From the NCBI GenBank assembly GCA_963712995.1, contig CAVQKH010000036.1:1-64000 (forward strand): a DNA stretch of 64,000 nucleotides. The letters are read 5' to 3'. The position numbers were made by a program, and so were the translations under genes. This DNA comes from GCA-003244245 sp963712995. GTDB taxonomy: Bacteria > Actinomycetota > Actinomycetes > Mycobacteriales > Pseudonocardiaceae. Of this stretch, positions 1-8,633 are shown piece after piece. The notes beneath the pieces are model-generated. The model saw nothing but the letters and a program-made list of their open reading frames with translations, did not search any database and had not been told where the DNA came from. Each line of letters opens with the position of its first letter. Within the stretch, counting starts at the first letter, position 1.

Positions 1-420
1 GTGATCCGCGTGCCGGGGGAGGGGCTGATTGTTCAGCCGCATACAAAGTCGAAGGCAGGTATGCGCACAATCCATCCGCCGGGCTGGGTGCTGGACTTGT
101 TCCAGCGCAGGCACGCTGGCGCACTCGGTGAGTGGATCTTCCCGTCAACTCGGCTCACCCTGCGAGATCCGGACAACACTCGGGCGAGACTGCGCGACGT
201 CGTGCGGGGGACACCATGGGAGGGCCTGCATCCGCACGCATTCCGGCACCTGGTCGCCACTCGGTTGGATCAGGCGGGGCTCTCCGCGCGGGAGATCGCC
301 GACTACTTGGGACACGAGCGAATCTCCATGACACAGGACGTCTACATGTCGCGACAGACGACGGGGGTCGCTGCGGCGGTTGCACTGGACCGGCTCGCGC
401 CGAACGAAAGCGCGGGGTAA
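1..420 (+). CDS. Tyrosine recombinase (phage-type integrase), C-terminal part
   Basis: Only the 3' end of the gene is in the window; the true start lies to the left. The 139 visible residues form the catalytic half of a tyrosine site-specific recombinase. Seen in order are a candidate active-site Lys (K18), the His-x-x-Arg box (H79, R82), a Gly-His pair (H105) and the candidate nucleophile Y115. The frame ends at TAA, 54 bases from the 3' end of a tRNA-Arg gene on the other strand. That is the usual arrangement for an element integrated into the tRNA 3' end, so it probably belongs to an integrative or conjugative element or prophage lying to the left. Whether it is still active cannot be judged. 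Confidence 0.85.
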   Translation: MIRVPGEGLIVQPHTKSKAGMRTIHPPGWVLDLFQRRHAGALGEWIFPSTRLTLRDPDNTRARLRDVVRGTPWEGLHPHAFRHLVATRLDQAGLSAREIADYLGHERISMTQDVYMSRQTTGVAAAVALDRLAPNESAG

Positions 421-474
421 ACGTGGGGTCGATCTTGGGTGAAGTTGCTCGTAAGGCCCTGAGCTGGTGCGGAG

Positions 475-548
475 CGCCCCCGGCAGGACTCGAACCTGCG
501 GCCTAGCGATTAGAAGTCGCTTGCTCTATCCAGCTGAGCTACGGGGGC
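475..548 (-). tRNA. tRNA-Arg (anticodon TCT)
   Basis: The 74-nt minus-strand sequence folds as a full cloverleaf: 7-bp acceptor GCCCCCG/CGGGGGC, a 4-bp D stem, a 5-bp anticodon stem with loop CTTCTAA giving anticodon TCT, and a T arm with TTCGAGT. The discriminator is G and CCA is not encoded. Its 3' end faces the integrase remnant, consistent with use as an integration site. Confidence 0.95.
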
Positions 549-683
549 CTGGCGCCGGTGGGCGCTTGTGAGCAGACTAGCGGCGACCAGCCGCCGGATC
601 GCATTCAGCGGCCTCAACGGGGTCGAGGACTGCTCGCGAACCCCGCTGAGCCTGCCGAATGCGTGGGGCAGAGGGTGTTTAGG

Positions 684-2729
684 GTGGAACGGGTGAGTGC
701 CCAGGACGTCGCGCGTCGCGGAGGATCGGCGCGGTCCCGGTTTGGCGTGCTGGTGGCGATCGGGGTGCTGCTGGGGATCGTTGTCAGTGCTGGGCTCATC
801 GTTGTATCGGGCGAGGATGGACTGACCGGCTTGGGGCTGCCCGATCCTGGACTGTTCACTCGGGCCGCGCTCCCAGCCGTGCGGGTGCTGTGCGAATGCG
901 CGGCGTTGGTCACTGTGGGGTCATTGCTGCTGGCCGCGTTCCTGGTGCCGCCGCAAGCGTCCGGCTACCTCGATACCGGCGGCTACGCGGCGGTGCGGAC
1001 GGCACGCATCGCCGCGCTGGTCTGGCTGCTGAGCGCAATGGGAATGGTTCCCCTGCTTGCTGCCGATGTACTGGGCCGCCCGGTGACCGAAGTGCTGGAC
1101 CTGCGACTACTGGCGTCGATGGCCTCCGTGCTGTCGCAGATCGGGGCTTGGGCGCTCACCGCGGGGATAGCCTTGGTCCTGGCTGGGTTCTGTTGGATCA
1201 CCCTGACCTGGGGCGCGGCGGTGTGGCTGTTCGTGCTGTCGGTCATCGGGCTGATGCCGGTGGCGCTGACCGGGCACTCCTCTGCGGGCGGGGCCCACGA
1301 CGTCGCCACCAACAGCCTGCTGTATCACCTGGTCGCTGTGGCGTTGTGGGTCGGCGGTCTGATCGCGCTGCTGGCACACTTAGCCCGCCGCGGCGAGCAC
1401 GCCGGGCTGGCCTGCGCCCGATTCTCCCGGCTGGCGCTGGTCTGCTGGATCGTCATGGCCGCCTCCGGAGTGATCAATGCGCTGGTCCGGGTCACTCCCG
1501 ACCGCCTGCTCACCAACTACGGGCTGCTGGTGATGGGCAAGATCGCCGCGTTGGTGGTGCTGGGCGTCATCGGCTGGCTGCACCGTCGTGGCGCGGTGGC
1601 GGCGGTGGTCGGGCGGGGTGAGCGGGCGGCCATCCTGCGGTTGGGCGGCGTCGAGGTGCTGGTGATGTTCGCGACGATCGGTCTGGCGGTGGCGCTGAGC
1701 CGGACCGCGCCGCCCGGGGGTATCGCCGCAGCGCCCAGCCGCACCGAGGTGCTACTGGGCTACAACCTGGCCGGACCACCCACAGCTCAGCGACTTCTCC
1801 TGGACTGGCGACCGGATCTGGTGTTCGGTGTCGCCGCGCTGGTTCTCGCCGGTCTCTACCTGGCCGGGGTGCGACGGTTGCGGCGACGGGGCGAGGGCTG
1901 GCAGGCGGGTCGCACGGTTGCCTGGCTGGCCGGCTGCGCGATCATCCTGATCGCCACGTCGTCGGGCATCGGCCGCTACTCGATGGCGATGTTCAGCGTG
2001 CACATGGGAGTGCACATGTTGCTGTCGATGATGGCTCCGATCCTGCTCGTGCTCGGCGGGCCTGTGACGCTGGCGCTGCGGGCACTCCCTGCCGCCGGCG
2101 TGGGCGACCCTCCGGGACCGCGGGAATGGCTACTGGCGTTCACCCGGTCCTGGATCGTGCGGATGAGCACGCACCCGTTGATGGCGTTGGGCATGTATGT
2201 CGGATCGTTCTACGTCATGTACCTCACCGGCCTTTATGATGCCGCCGCACCGTCTCACGGGGCGCATCTGGTCATGAATGCGCATTTCCTGCTGATGGGG
2301 TATGCGTACTACTGGCTCATCATCGGTATTGACCCCGCGCCCCGCCGATTGCCTTATCTGGGCAAGCTCGGCATGCTGCTGGCGGCTATGCCATTCCACG
2401 CGTTCTTCGGGATCTCGCTGATGGGCTCGGCAACGGTCATCGGTGGCGATTTCTACCGATCGCTCGCCCTACCATTCGTCCCCGATCTGCTGGCCGATCA
2501 GCGCGTCGGCGGAGCGATCGCTTGGGCCTTGGGCGAGATCCCGATGGTAATCGTCCTGGTAGCGTTGCTCGCGCAGTGGGCACGGGGCGACGCTCGTGAG
2601 GCCCACCGGTTCGACCACAGGGCCGAATCAGACGCCGATGCCGAACTGGCGACCCATAACGCGTTACTTGCCCGCTTGGCCGAACGTAGCCCAGCCCGAG
2701 ATGAGTCCGCGCCCCGCCGATCGTCCTGA
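684..2729 (+). CDS. CopD/CtaG fusion membrane protein (copper import and cytochrome oxidase assembly)
   Basis: About 681 residues with many hydrophobic segments. The N-terminal half resembles the CopD copper-resistance domain, with candidate metal ligands in Gly-His-Ser...His-Asp and Tyr-His stretches near residues 220-245. The C-terminal half resembles the CtaG (caa3-type oxidase assembly) domain, with His-rich motifs in a helix pair (Val-His-Met-Gly-Val-His-Met) and a later Ala-His-Leu-Val-Met-Asn-Ala-His stretch. This fusion is common in actinobacteria and is thought to deliver copper to cytochrome oxidase at the membrane. The open frame extends to 558, but the residues before 684 look non-native, so GTG 684 (or GTG 693) is preferred. 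No clear ribosome site decides between them. Confidence 0.8.
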   Translation: MERVSAQDVARRGGSARSRFGVLVAIGVLLGIVVSAGLIVVSGEDGLTGLGLPDPGLFTRAALPAVRVLCECAALVTVGSLLLAAFLVPPQASGYLDTGGYAAVRTARIAALVWLLSAMGMVPLLAADVLGRPVTEVLDLRLLASMASVLSQIGAWALTAGIALVLAGFCWITLTWGAAVWLFVLSVIGLMPVALTGHSSAGGAHDVATNSLLYHLVAVALWVGGLIALLAHLARRGEHAGLACARFSRLALVCWIVMAASGVINALVRVTPDRLLTNYGLLVMGKIAALVVLGVIGWLHRRGAVAAVVGRGERAAILRLGGVEVLVMFATIGLAVALSRTAPPGGIAAAPSRTEVLLGYNLAGPPTAQRLLLDWRPDLVFGVAALVLAGLYLAGVRRLRRRGEGWQAGRTVAWLAGCAIILIATSSGIGRYSMAMFSVHMGVHMLLSMMAPILLVLGGPVTLALRALPAAGVGDPPGPREWLLAFTRSWIVRMSTHPLMALGMYVGSFYVMYLTGLYDAAAPSHGAHLVMNAHFLLMGYAYYWLIIGIDPAPRRLPYLGKLGMLLAAMPFHAFFGISLMGSATVIGGDFYRSLALPFVPDLLADQRVGGAIAWALGEIPMVIVLVALLAQWARGDAREAHRFDHRAESDADAELATHNALLARLAERSPARDESAPRRSS

Positions 2730-2931
2730 CAGCCCCGTAGCACAGGTTCCCGACATTCCGGTGGTGTTCTCGCGCTTCAGCGCGCAGTTGTACACATGGC
2801 GCACCGCCATCCACATGTCGATCATGGCTAACTACCGGTGCGGGCTTTTGCCGCGCAGTCTGGGCGCTACCGGCCGACGGGGTCGGCTCTCCGCTTTACC
2901 GGGTGGGGAGGGTTGCACAGGAGGGCATGTG

Positions 2932-3441
2932 ATGAGAGAGACACCGGTGACCGTGGTAGGAACACTGGTCAGTGACATGAAACCGCGCCGGGTTGGTCCT
3001 GATGGGACGCTCGTGCTCAACTTCCGGGTTGCCTGCAATGAGCGTCGGTTCGACAGCGCGTCCGAGTCGTGGGTGAACGGGGAGAGTCTGTATCTGTCGG
3101 TGAGCTGCTGGCGCAGGCTCGCCGAGAACGCCGCCGCTCTGGTCAAGGGTGATCCGGTGATCGTCAGGGGCAAGCTGCGTACCCGGGAGTGGGCCACCGA
3201 GCAGGGTGAGCGCCGGTCAGTCGTCGAGCTGGAGGCCAGCGCGATCGGACCTGACCTGGCTCGCTGCGCCGCCACCGTGCGCAAGCAGCGTTGGGAGGAG
3301 CGTCCCCGTATTGATGACAACCCGCCGGCCTCGCCCGCCGATGACCTGCCGGATGTACTCGACGATGTGGACCTACCGGAGAAGGTGAGCTTGTCGGACC
3401 TGGCAGACGCGGCCCGGCCGCTGGTGCCGGTATCCGCCTGA
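2932..3441 (+). CDS. ssb: Single-stranded DNA-binding protein
   Basis: 169 residues beginning with a typical SSB OB-fold strand and containing the conserved pattern around residues 10-110 (Asn-Phe-Arg-Val-Ala, Ser-Cys-Trp-Arg, Pro-Val-Ile-Val-Arg-Gly-Lys-Leu). The usual acidic C-terminal tip for partner binding (Asp-Asp-Ile-Pro-Phe) is not present; the tail instead has an acidic patch (Asp-Asp-Val-Asp-Leu) followed by a short hydrophobic end. This resembles the second, accessory actinobacterial SSB located next to ettA (Rv2478c position) rather than the replication SSB. The ATG at 2932 has a strong AGGAGG 7 bases upstream; an adjacent in-frame GTG at 2929 is possible. Confidence 0.88.
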   Translation: MRETPVTVVGTLVSDMKPRRVGPDGTLVLNFRVACNERRFDSASESWVNGESLYLSVSCWRRLAENAAALVKGDPVIVRGKLRTREWATEQGERRSVVELEASAIGPDLARCAATVRKQRWEERPRIDDNPPASPADDLPDVLDDVDLPEKVSLSDLADAARPLVPVSA

Positions 3442-3513
3442 TCGCCCGGGGCGGGACCGGGTGGCGGTCGGCCGCGCTGCCCGGTCCCGGCGCTCCCCTC
3501 TACGATCGCGACC

Positions 3514-5190
3514 GTGGCGGAGTTCATCTACACCATGAAGCAGGTGCGCAAAGCGCACGGCGACAAGGTCATCCTCGACGGTGTCACCCTGGCGTTCATT
3601 CCCGGAGCGAAGATCGGAGTGGTTGGACCCAACGGAGCTGGCAAGTCCAGCGTGCTCAAGATCATGGCTGGGCTCGACCAACCGAACAACGGGGAGGCGT
3701 TCCTGGCGCCGGGTGCCACAGTGGGCATCCTGGAGCAGGAGCCTGCGCTGAATGAGGACAAGTCCGTACTGGGCAACGTCGAGGAGGGCTTGGGCGAGGT
3801 CAAGGTCACACTCGACCGGTTCAACGAGATCGCCGAGAAGATGGCTACCGACTACTCCGATGAGCTGATGGAGGAGATGGGGCGGCTTCAGGAGGAACTC
3901 GACCACGCCGACGCGTGGGATCTGGACTCGCAGCTGGAGCAGGCCATGGACGCCCTGCGCTGCCCACCGCCTGACGAGGCGGTCGCTCACCTCTCCGGTG
4001 GAGAGCGGCGGCGGGTCGCGCTGTGCCGGCTGTTGCTGTCCAAACCTGATCTGCTGCTGCTCGACGAGCCCACCAACCATCTGGACGCGGAGAGCGTGCT
4101 GTGGCTGGAGCAGTTCCTGGCGGGCTATCAGGGTGCGGTCCTGGCGGTCACTCATGATCGGTACTTCCTGGACAACGTCGCCCAGTGGATCCTGGAGCTC
4201 GATCGTGGCCGGGCCTACCCGTACGAGGGCAACTACTCCACGTACCTGGAGAAGAAGGCCGACCGCCTCGCGGTGCAAGGCCGTAAGGACCAGAAGCTGC
4301 AGAAACGCCTGCTCGACGAGCTCGCTTGGGTGCGATCGGGGGCAAAAGCCAGGCAAGCCAAATCTCGGGCTCGGCTGCAGCGTTATGAGGAGATGGCAGT
4401 CGAAGCCGAGCGCAGTCGCAAGCTTGACTTCGAGGAGATCCAGATCCCAGCGGGACCGAGGCTGGGCAACGTGGTGGTGGAGGTGTCGCACCTGGACAAG
4501 GGCTACGACCACCGCATGCTGATCAAGGATCTGTCCTTCACGCTGCCCCGCAACGGCATCGTGGGGGTCATCGGTCCCAACGGCGTTGGCAAGACCACTC
4601 TGTTCAAGACCATCATCGGTTTGGAGAAGCCGGACTCCGGCACGGTCCGGGTTGGCGAGACGGTGAAGCTGTCCTACGTCGATCAGGAGCGTGCGGGAAT
4701 CGATGCGAACAAGACGGTCTTCGAGATGATCTCCGACGGTCTGGACTACATCCAGGTCGGTAACACCGAGATGCCGTCGCGGGCCTACGTCGGTGCTTTC
4801 GGTTTCAAGGGCCCGGATCAGCAGAAACCAGCAGGAGTGCTCTCCGGCGGTGAACGTAACCGGCTCAACTTGGCGCTCACTCTCAAACAGGGCGGCAACC
4901 TCATCCTGCTCGATGAGCCAACCAACGACCTCGATGTGGAGACGTTGGGTTCACTGGAGAACGCGCTGGAGCAGTTCCCCGGCTGCGCCGTGGTGATCTC
5001 GCACGACCGTTGGTTCCTGGACCGGGTGGTGACCCACATTCTGAGCTGGGAGGGCACGGAGGAGAATCCCGCATCCTGGTTCTGGTTCGAGGGGAACTTC
5101 GAGGCCTATGAGCAGCACAAGATCGAGCGACTCGGCGCCGAGGCCGCGCGACCGCACCGCGTGACGTACCGCAGATTGACCCGGGATTGA
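3514..5190 (+). CDS. ettA: Energy-dependent translational throttle protein EttA (ABC-F)
   Basis: 558 residues with two ABC ATPase domains in one chain and no membrane segments, as in ABC-F proteins that bind the ribosomal E site and gate translation elongation by ATP/ADP level. Domain 1 has Walker A Gly-Pro-Asn-Gly-Ala-Gly-Lys-Ser (38-45), signature Leu-Ser-Gly-Gly-Glu and Walker B ending Asp-Glu-Pro-Thr-Asn-His-Leu-Asp. The basic linker (about 240-300) matches the P-site tRNA interaction motif region. Domain 2 repeats the motifs (Gly-Pro-Asn-Gly-Val-Gly-Lys-Thr; Asp-Glu-Pro-Thr-Asn-Asp-Leu-Asp). GTG 3514 is the natural start. It follows ssb as in the Rv2478c-Rv2477c pair. Confidence 0.95.
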   Translation: MAEFIYTMKQVRKAHGDKVILDGVTLAFIPGAKIGVVGPNGAGKSSVLKIMAGLDQPNNGEAFLAPGATVGILEQEPALNEDKSVLGNVEEGLGEVKVTLDRFNEIAEKMATDYSDELMEEMGRLQEELDHADAWDLDSQLEQAMDALRCPPPDEAVAHLSGGERRRVALCRLLLSKPDLLLLDEPTNHLDAESVLWLEQFLAGYQGAVLAVTHDRYFLDNVAQWILELDRGRAYPYEGNYSTYLEKKADRLAVQGRKDQKLQKRLLDELAWVRSGAKARQAKSRARLQRYEEMAVEAERSRKLDFEEIQIPAGPRLGNVVVEVSHLDKGYDHRMLIKDLSFTLPRNGIVGVIGPNGVGKTTLFKTIIGLEKPDSGTVRVGETVKLSYVDQERAGIDANKTVFEMISDGLDYIQVGNTEMPSRAYVGAFGFKGPDQQKPAGVLSGGERNRLNLALTLKQGGNLILLDEPTNDLDVETLGSLENALEQFPGCAVVISHDRWFLDRVVTHILSWEGTEENPASWFWFEGNFEAYEQHKIERLGAEAARPHRVTYRRLTRD

Positions 5191-5237
5191 TCGGGCATGG
5201 GGCGGTCGATGATCGGGAACTGCGATGGGGGTGGGAG

Positions 5238-7533
5238 GTGAGTAGTACGGCGCGTGAGGTCAGGGCCGGTATGGTGGCCAACGGGGGCGAGGCCGCATCG
5301 CTGGTGGAATCTGCCATGTTGCTGCGCTGGCGAGCGCCCGAGCTGTCGCTCTTGCTGGCCAATCGGGCAGTGAGCGCTGCGCAGGACGATAAGATGGCCA
5401 GCCTGCGGGCAGATCACCTCGCGGTGTTCGCGCTGAACCGTCTCGGCCGGCACTGGGAAGCGGTCCATCGCCTCTTCCCGGCGATCCGGGACGCTGACAC
5501 TCCGCAAGGGCTGCGGCATGAGCTACATGTGGAGCTCGCTCATTGCGCGGTCGCTCTGGGGGAACCCGCAACCGCGCTCAGCGCGGTGCGTGCGGTGCTG
5601 GCCGCCGGTGACGACATCGCTCCTGTGCTGCGGGGCCGAGCGCTCGTGGCCGTGGCCGAAGCGGCTGGCGCTTTGGGTCGCGACGACCTTGTCGCAGCTG
5701 CGCTGGAGGAAGCCGACGAGCTTTATCGCGAGGACCAAGGTCTCGATCATGACACCGCACTGCTGCTGAGAGCCGCCGTCCGGGCCACCGATGCGGCGCG
5801 CCACCGTGCCAGCGGCGCGGCCGAAGACGCCGAGACCAAGGCTCGGGAAGGCCGCCAGCTGTTGGCAGGACTGGTCGACCCTGACCACGACAGTGGTGAG
5901 GTGAGTGCGCGGTTGATGCTTGAGCTGACGCTCACCCTGCTTGATCGTGGCGCGGGCGAGACCGCAACGCAGGAAGTGCGGCCGCTGCTACGACGGCAGG
6001 TGCGTGCCGCTGCGGCCGGTGCGGTTGGTCGAATACGGCTGGCGTTGGCTACCAGAGTGCACCTCGCCGACGGTCGCCATGAGCCGGCGTTGACCCTGCT
6101 GGCCGATGCGGTGGAAGGGGCCCAGCGCTACGGGGTGGACGCGGTCCTCGCGGAATGCCTGGAAGGTCTCTCCCACGTGCACGAGGCCAGGGACGAGTTC
6201 GCGGACGCCCTGCATTGCATGCGCGCAGCTCGGGCGGCGGAAGGTCGCCATCGCGGCGAGGTAGCGGCCGCGCGGTCCATCCTGCTGAACAACTGTGGGT
6301 CCGCACGCCGCGAGGAGGCCCGCCAGGTCGGCCAGATCGCCGGGCTGCTGGCCAACGCCGGGACGGGGTGTGCCGGCCTCGACACAGACACCGGATCGCT
6401 GCCTGCTGAGACCGTGGTGGACACGGCGGACCACCGCAACGCCGTGTCGGAGATTCCTCAGGTGCAGGTCGCGGATACCAGGTGCCCAGAGGTCAAGGAC
6501 GTCCCAGAGGTCGAGGACACCGAGGAGGAAAACCCGCAGGCCCAGGTTGCCGGGGTGAAATTCGCGGCAGCGGCCGTCGCTGAGGAGGAGATGGCTGGGG
6601 AGGAGCCTGCCGAAGCGGAGACTGCTGAGGGGGAGATCGCCGAAGGAGATCGCCGAAGAGGAGATCGCCCAGACGGGCGTCTCTGAGACTGAGCTTGCTG
6701 TCGCGGAGATACCGGTCGATGCCCCGGCGGCGACGCGGCTTGATCTTGAGGAACAGGATGCGGTAGCTCAGAATGCCGACTCCTCAAGCGGGCTTGACTC
6801 CTGGCAATCCAGGGCGCGGCACCGTCGCAGCGGGACAGGCAACGTGGTGTCTGTGAGTGACTTGCTTCCTGCTTCGGCCTTGTCGGCGGGACGCTCCGGT
6901 CGGCGGCGGGCTGAGGAATCCACCGGGAAACGCGCTGACGACAGATCCGCTGACGACAGATCCGCAGTCGAGCAGCACCGGGCCGATGGCACCGAAGAGG
7001 GCCTGGAGAGTCCTCGACAGGGTCCGGACGTGCCGTACATTCCGGCTCTGCCCTACCCGGCGGTGGCTGCGGGACCGCCTCCGGCCCCAACGCCACGGGC
7101 GTTGGAATTGGAACCTGCGGATGAGGATTCGGCAGCGAATGCAGGCAACGACGAGACACCCCGGATGGGGCTGGGCGATCTGCTGGCCGAAGCGCTCGCC
7201 GCGTACCAGGAAAGCCGTGATGTCCACGCTGACGCTCGCTCTACCGGGACGCTCAGCAATGACGGTTCTTCCGCCGCTGAGGCCGAGACCATCCAAGATC
7301 TGCCTCGCTACCATGGGCCAGCAACGCGATGGACGGCTGGTCTGGCGCTGGCTCCGAACCCGAGTGACCAGGATGTGAGCCACCCGCAGGTGCATGACCT
7401 CCCTGTGCCTGGCGCGGACCATGGGGAAACCTCAGAGGCGACCACCAGTCCGCTGCTGCGCTTGCCGGATCTCACCGCTGAGCCCCGGTGGGTTCCGCCC
7501 GAGACGGGTCGTCGGTCCGCCGCCGGAGATTAG
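5238..7533 (+). pseudogene. TPR-like regulatory protein, interrupted by a 2-nt slippage frameshift
   Basis: Frame 0 from GTG 5238 encodes about 480 residues of helical, Ala/Leu/Arg-rich TPR-like repeats followed by an acidic Glu-rich linker, then stops at 6686. The next frame continues without a stop to 7533 with an acidic/proline-rich linker and a short conserved-looking Gly-Leu-Gly-Asp-Leu-Leu-Ala-Glu-Ala-Leu stretch. The switch falls in a short tandem repeat at 6631-6670 coding Glu-Ile-Ala-Glu-Glu. Restoring one GA after 6644 gives a single frame of about 765 residues. So this is one gene with a 2-nt deletion, a slippage event or an assembly error. Function is unknown; related actinobacteria carry TPR-like proteins next to ettA. 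Confidence 0.7.
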
Positions 7534-7559
7534 TGCAGGTCGAGGTGGGGGCAGGGTAG

Positions 7560-7979
7560 TTGGCGGTGTTCGTGACGGACGTGGCAGTGCGCTGGTCGGA
7601 CATGGACATTTACGGGCACGTCAACAATGCTCGCGTAGTCACGCTGCTTGAGGAGGCGCGCACTGAGCTGCTGTTCGGCGAGGGCACCCGACGTGGTGCC
7701 CAGACGCTGGCCCAGGGCGTTGTCGTGGTCGAACTGATGGTCCGCTACCGGCAGCCGCTGGTGTACTCGTCCAGTCCGGTGCGGGTACGGCTATGGGTCA
7801 GCGAACTGCGGGCCGCCTCATTCGCACTGGACTACGTCGTGGCGGGCACCGACGGGCATGCGGTCACCGCCAACACTCAGCTCGCTGCCTACGACACTGC
7901 AACGCAGCGGCCACGTCGGCTGATGCCTGCCGAACGGGAGTTCCTGGCCGCGTTTCGAGATGGCGGTGACGGTGGCTGA
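7560..7979 (+). CDS. Acyl-CoA thioesterase, hotdog fold (4HBT)
   Basis: 139 residues matching the 4-hydroxybenzoyl-CoA thioesterase-type hotdog fold. Residues 12-30 contain the diagnostic Trp-Ser-Asp-Met-Asp-x-Tyr-Gly-His-Val-Asn-Asn stretch, in which the second Asp is the expected catalytic acid on the central helix. Such enzymes hydrolyse acyl-CoA thioesters in the cytosol; the physiological substrate cannot be told. The start is probably TTG 7560 behind a GGGGGCAGGG purine run, with an in-frame GTG at 7566 as alternative. It overlaps the next gene by 20 bases, so the two are likely co-translated. Position and orientation match Rv2475c. Confidence 0.85.
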   Translation: MAVFVTDVAVRWSDMDIYGHVNNARVVTLLEEARTELLFGEGTRRGAQTLAQGVVVVELMVRYRQPLVYSSSPVRVRLWVSELRAASFALDYVVAGTDGHAVTANTQLAAYDTATQRPRRLMPAEREFLAAFRDGGDGG

Positions 7980-8604
7980 GCTCTACCTCCCAGACCCCGT
8001 CGGGCGGGACGATCTGGGCGTCTTCGTGACCCGCGCAGTCCGTCTGGACAGCGGGGTGATCGTGCGGTTGAGGGCTGGCAGCGGTCGGCTGCACGCGTGG
8101 GTGGACACCCCGTTCGATGCGTTGGTGACTCGTTCGGTGCATGGTGCGGTGCGGCCTGATGATCTCACCATCAAGGGGACAGAGCTGCTCGCTTCGGTGG
8201 CGTCGGCCGGCGACACGGTGATCAACCCTGGCCGGGCACAGGACTCGCTGTGGCGCTGCTCGCTGCCGCCACAGCGGGGCTGGCGCGAGGTGGATCAGGT
8301 GCCTGCTGAGGTCCTCTCCGACCTCGCTGACCAGGGGTTATCCCTGGCCAGGGATAACCCCGGCCCGCATGGCTCGCCATCCGCCGCGCTGCTGGACCAG
8401 AAGGTGATCACTGTCAGTGGGGCCGGTCTCGACGTCGGAGTGCCGCTGCGCTGCTTGTTCGCCTTGTCCAGCATGGGCTTCGTGGGCAGCCACGCCGCTG
8501 CTGAGACCGTCCGGGTGTGGGCCACCGACGCGTGGCTGCGACTGGATGCCCGTTACGGTGCCGTGCTGCGGCGCCGTAACGCGCTGCTATCGCTGCTCGT
8601 CTGA
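7960..8604 (+). CDS. Conserved actinobacterial protein of unknown function (Rv2474c position)
   Basis: 214 residues starting at ATG 7960 inside the end of the thioesterase gene. I recognise no catalytic motif. The protein has a beta-rich N-terminal part and an Ala/Leu-rich C-terminal helix and lacks a signal peptide or membrane segment. The neighbour order thioesterase-this gene-convergent alpha-glucosidase is the same as in mycobacteria, which supports it as a real gene. A perfect 28-nt palindrome lies within the coding region at 8334-8361. Confidence 0.7.
   Translation: MAVTVAELYLPDPVGRDDLGVFVTRAVRLDSGVIVRLRAGSGRLHAWVDTPFDALVTRSVHGAVRPDDLTIKGTELLASVASAGDTVINPGRAQDSLWRCSLPPQRGWREVDQVPAEVLSDLADQGLSLARDNPGPHGSPSAALLDQKVITVSGAGLDVGVPLRCLFALSSMGFVGSHAAAETVRVWATDAWLRLDARYGAVLRRRNALLSLLV
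8334..8361. repeat. Perfect 28-nt palindrome inside a CDS
   Basis: The left half GGGGTTATCCCTGG is followed immediately by its exact reverse complement, with no spacer. It lies in frame inside the gene at 7960-8604 and does not break it. The flanking bases (8333 A, 8362 G) do not continue the symmetry. Confidence 0.95.
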
Positions 8605-8633
8605 GGTGGCGGTGGGGGAGGGGCCCGGGATGG

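Noticed and set aside
3373..4512. 379-codon minus-strand open frame
   Set aside because: Antisense to ettA in a GC-rich gene; translation is low-complexity and follows the codon bias of the real gene.
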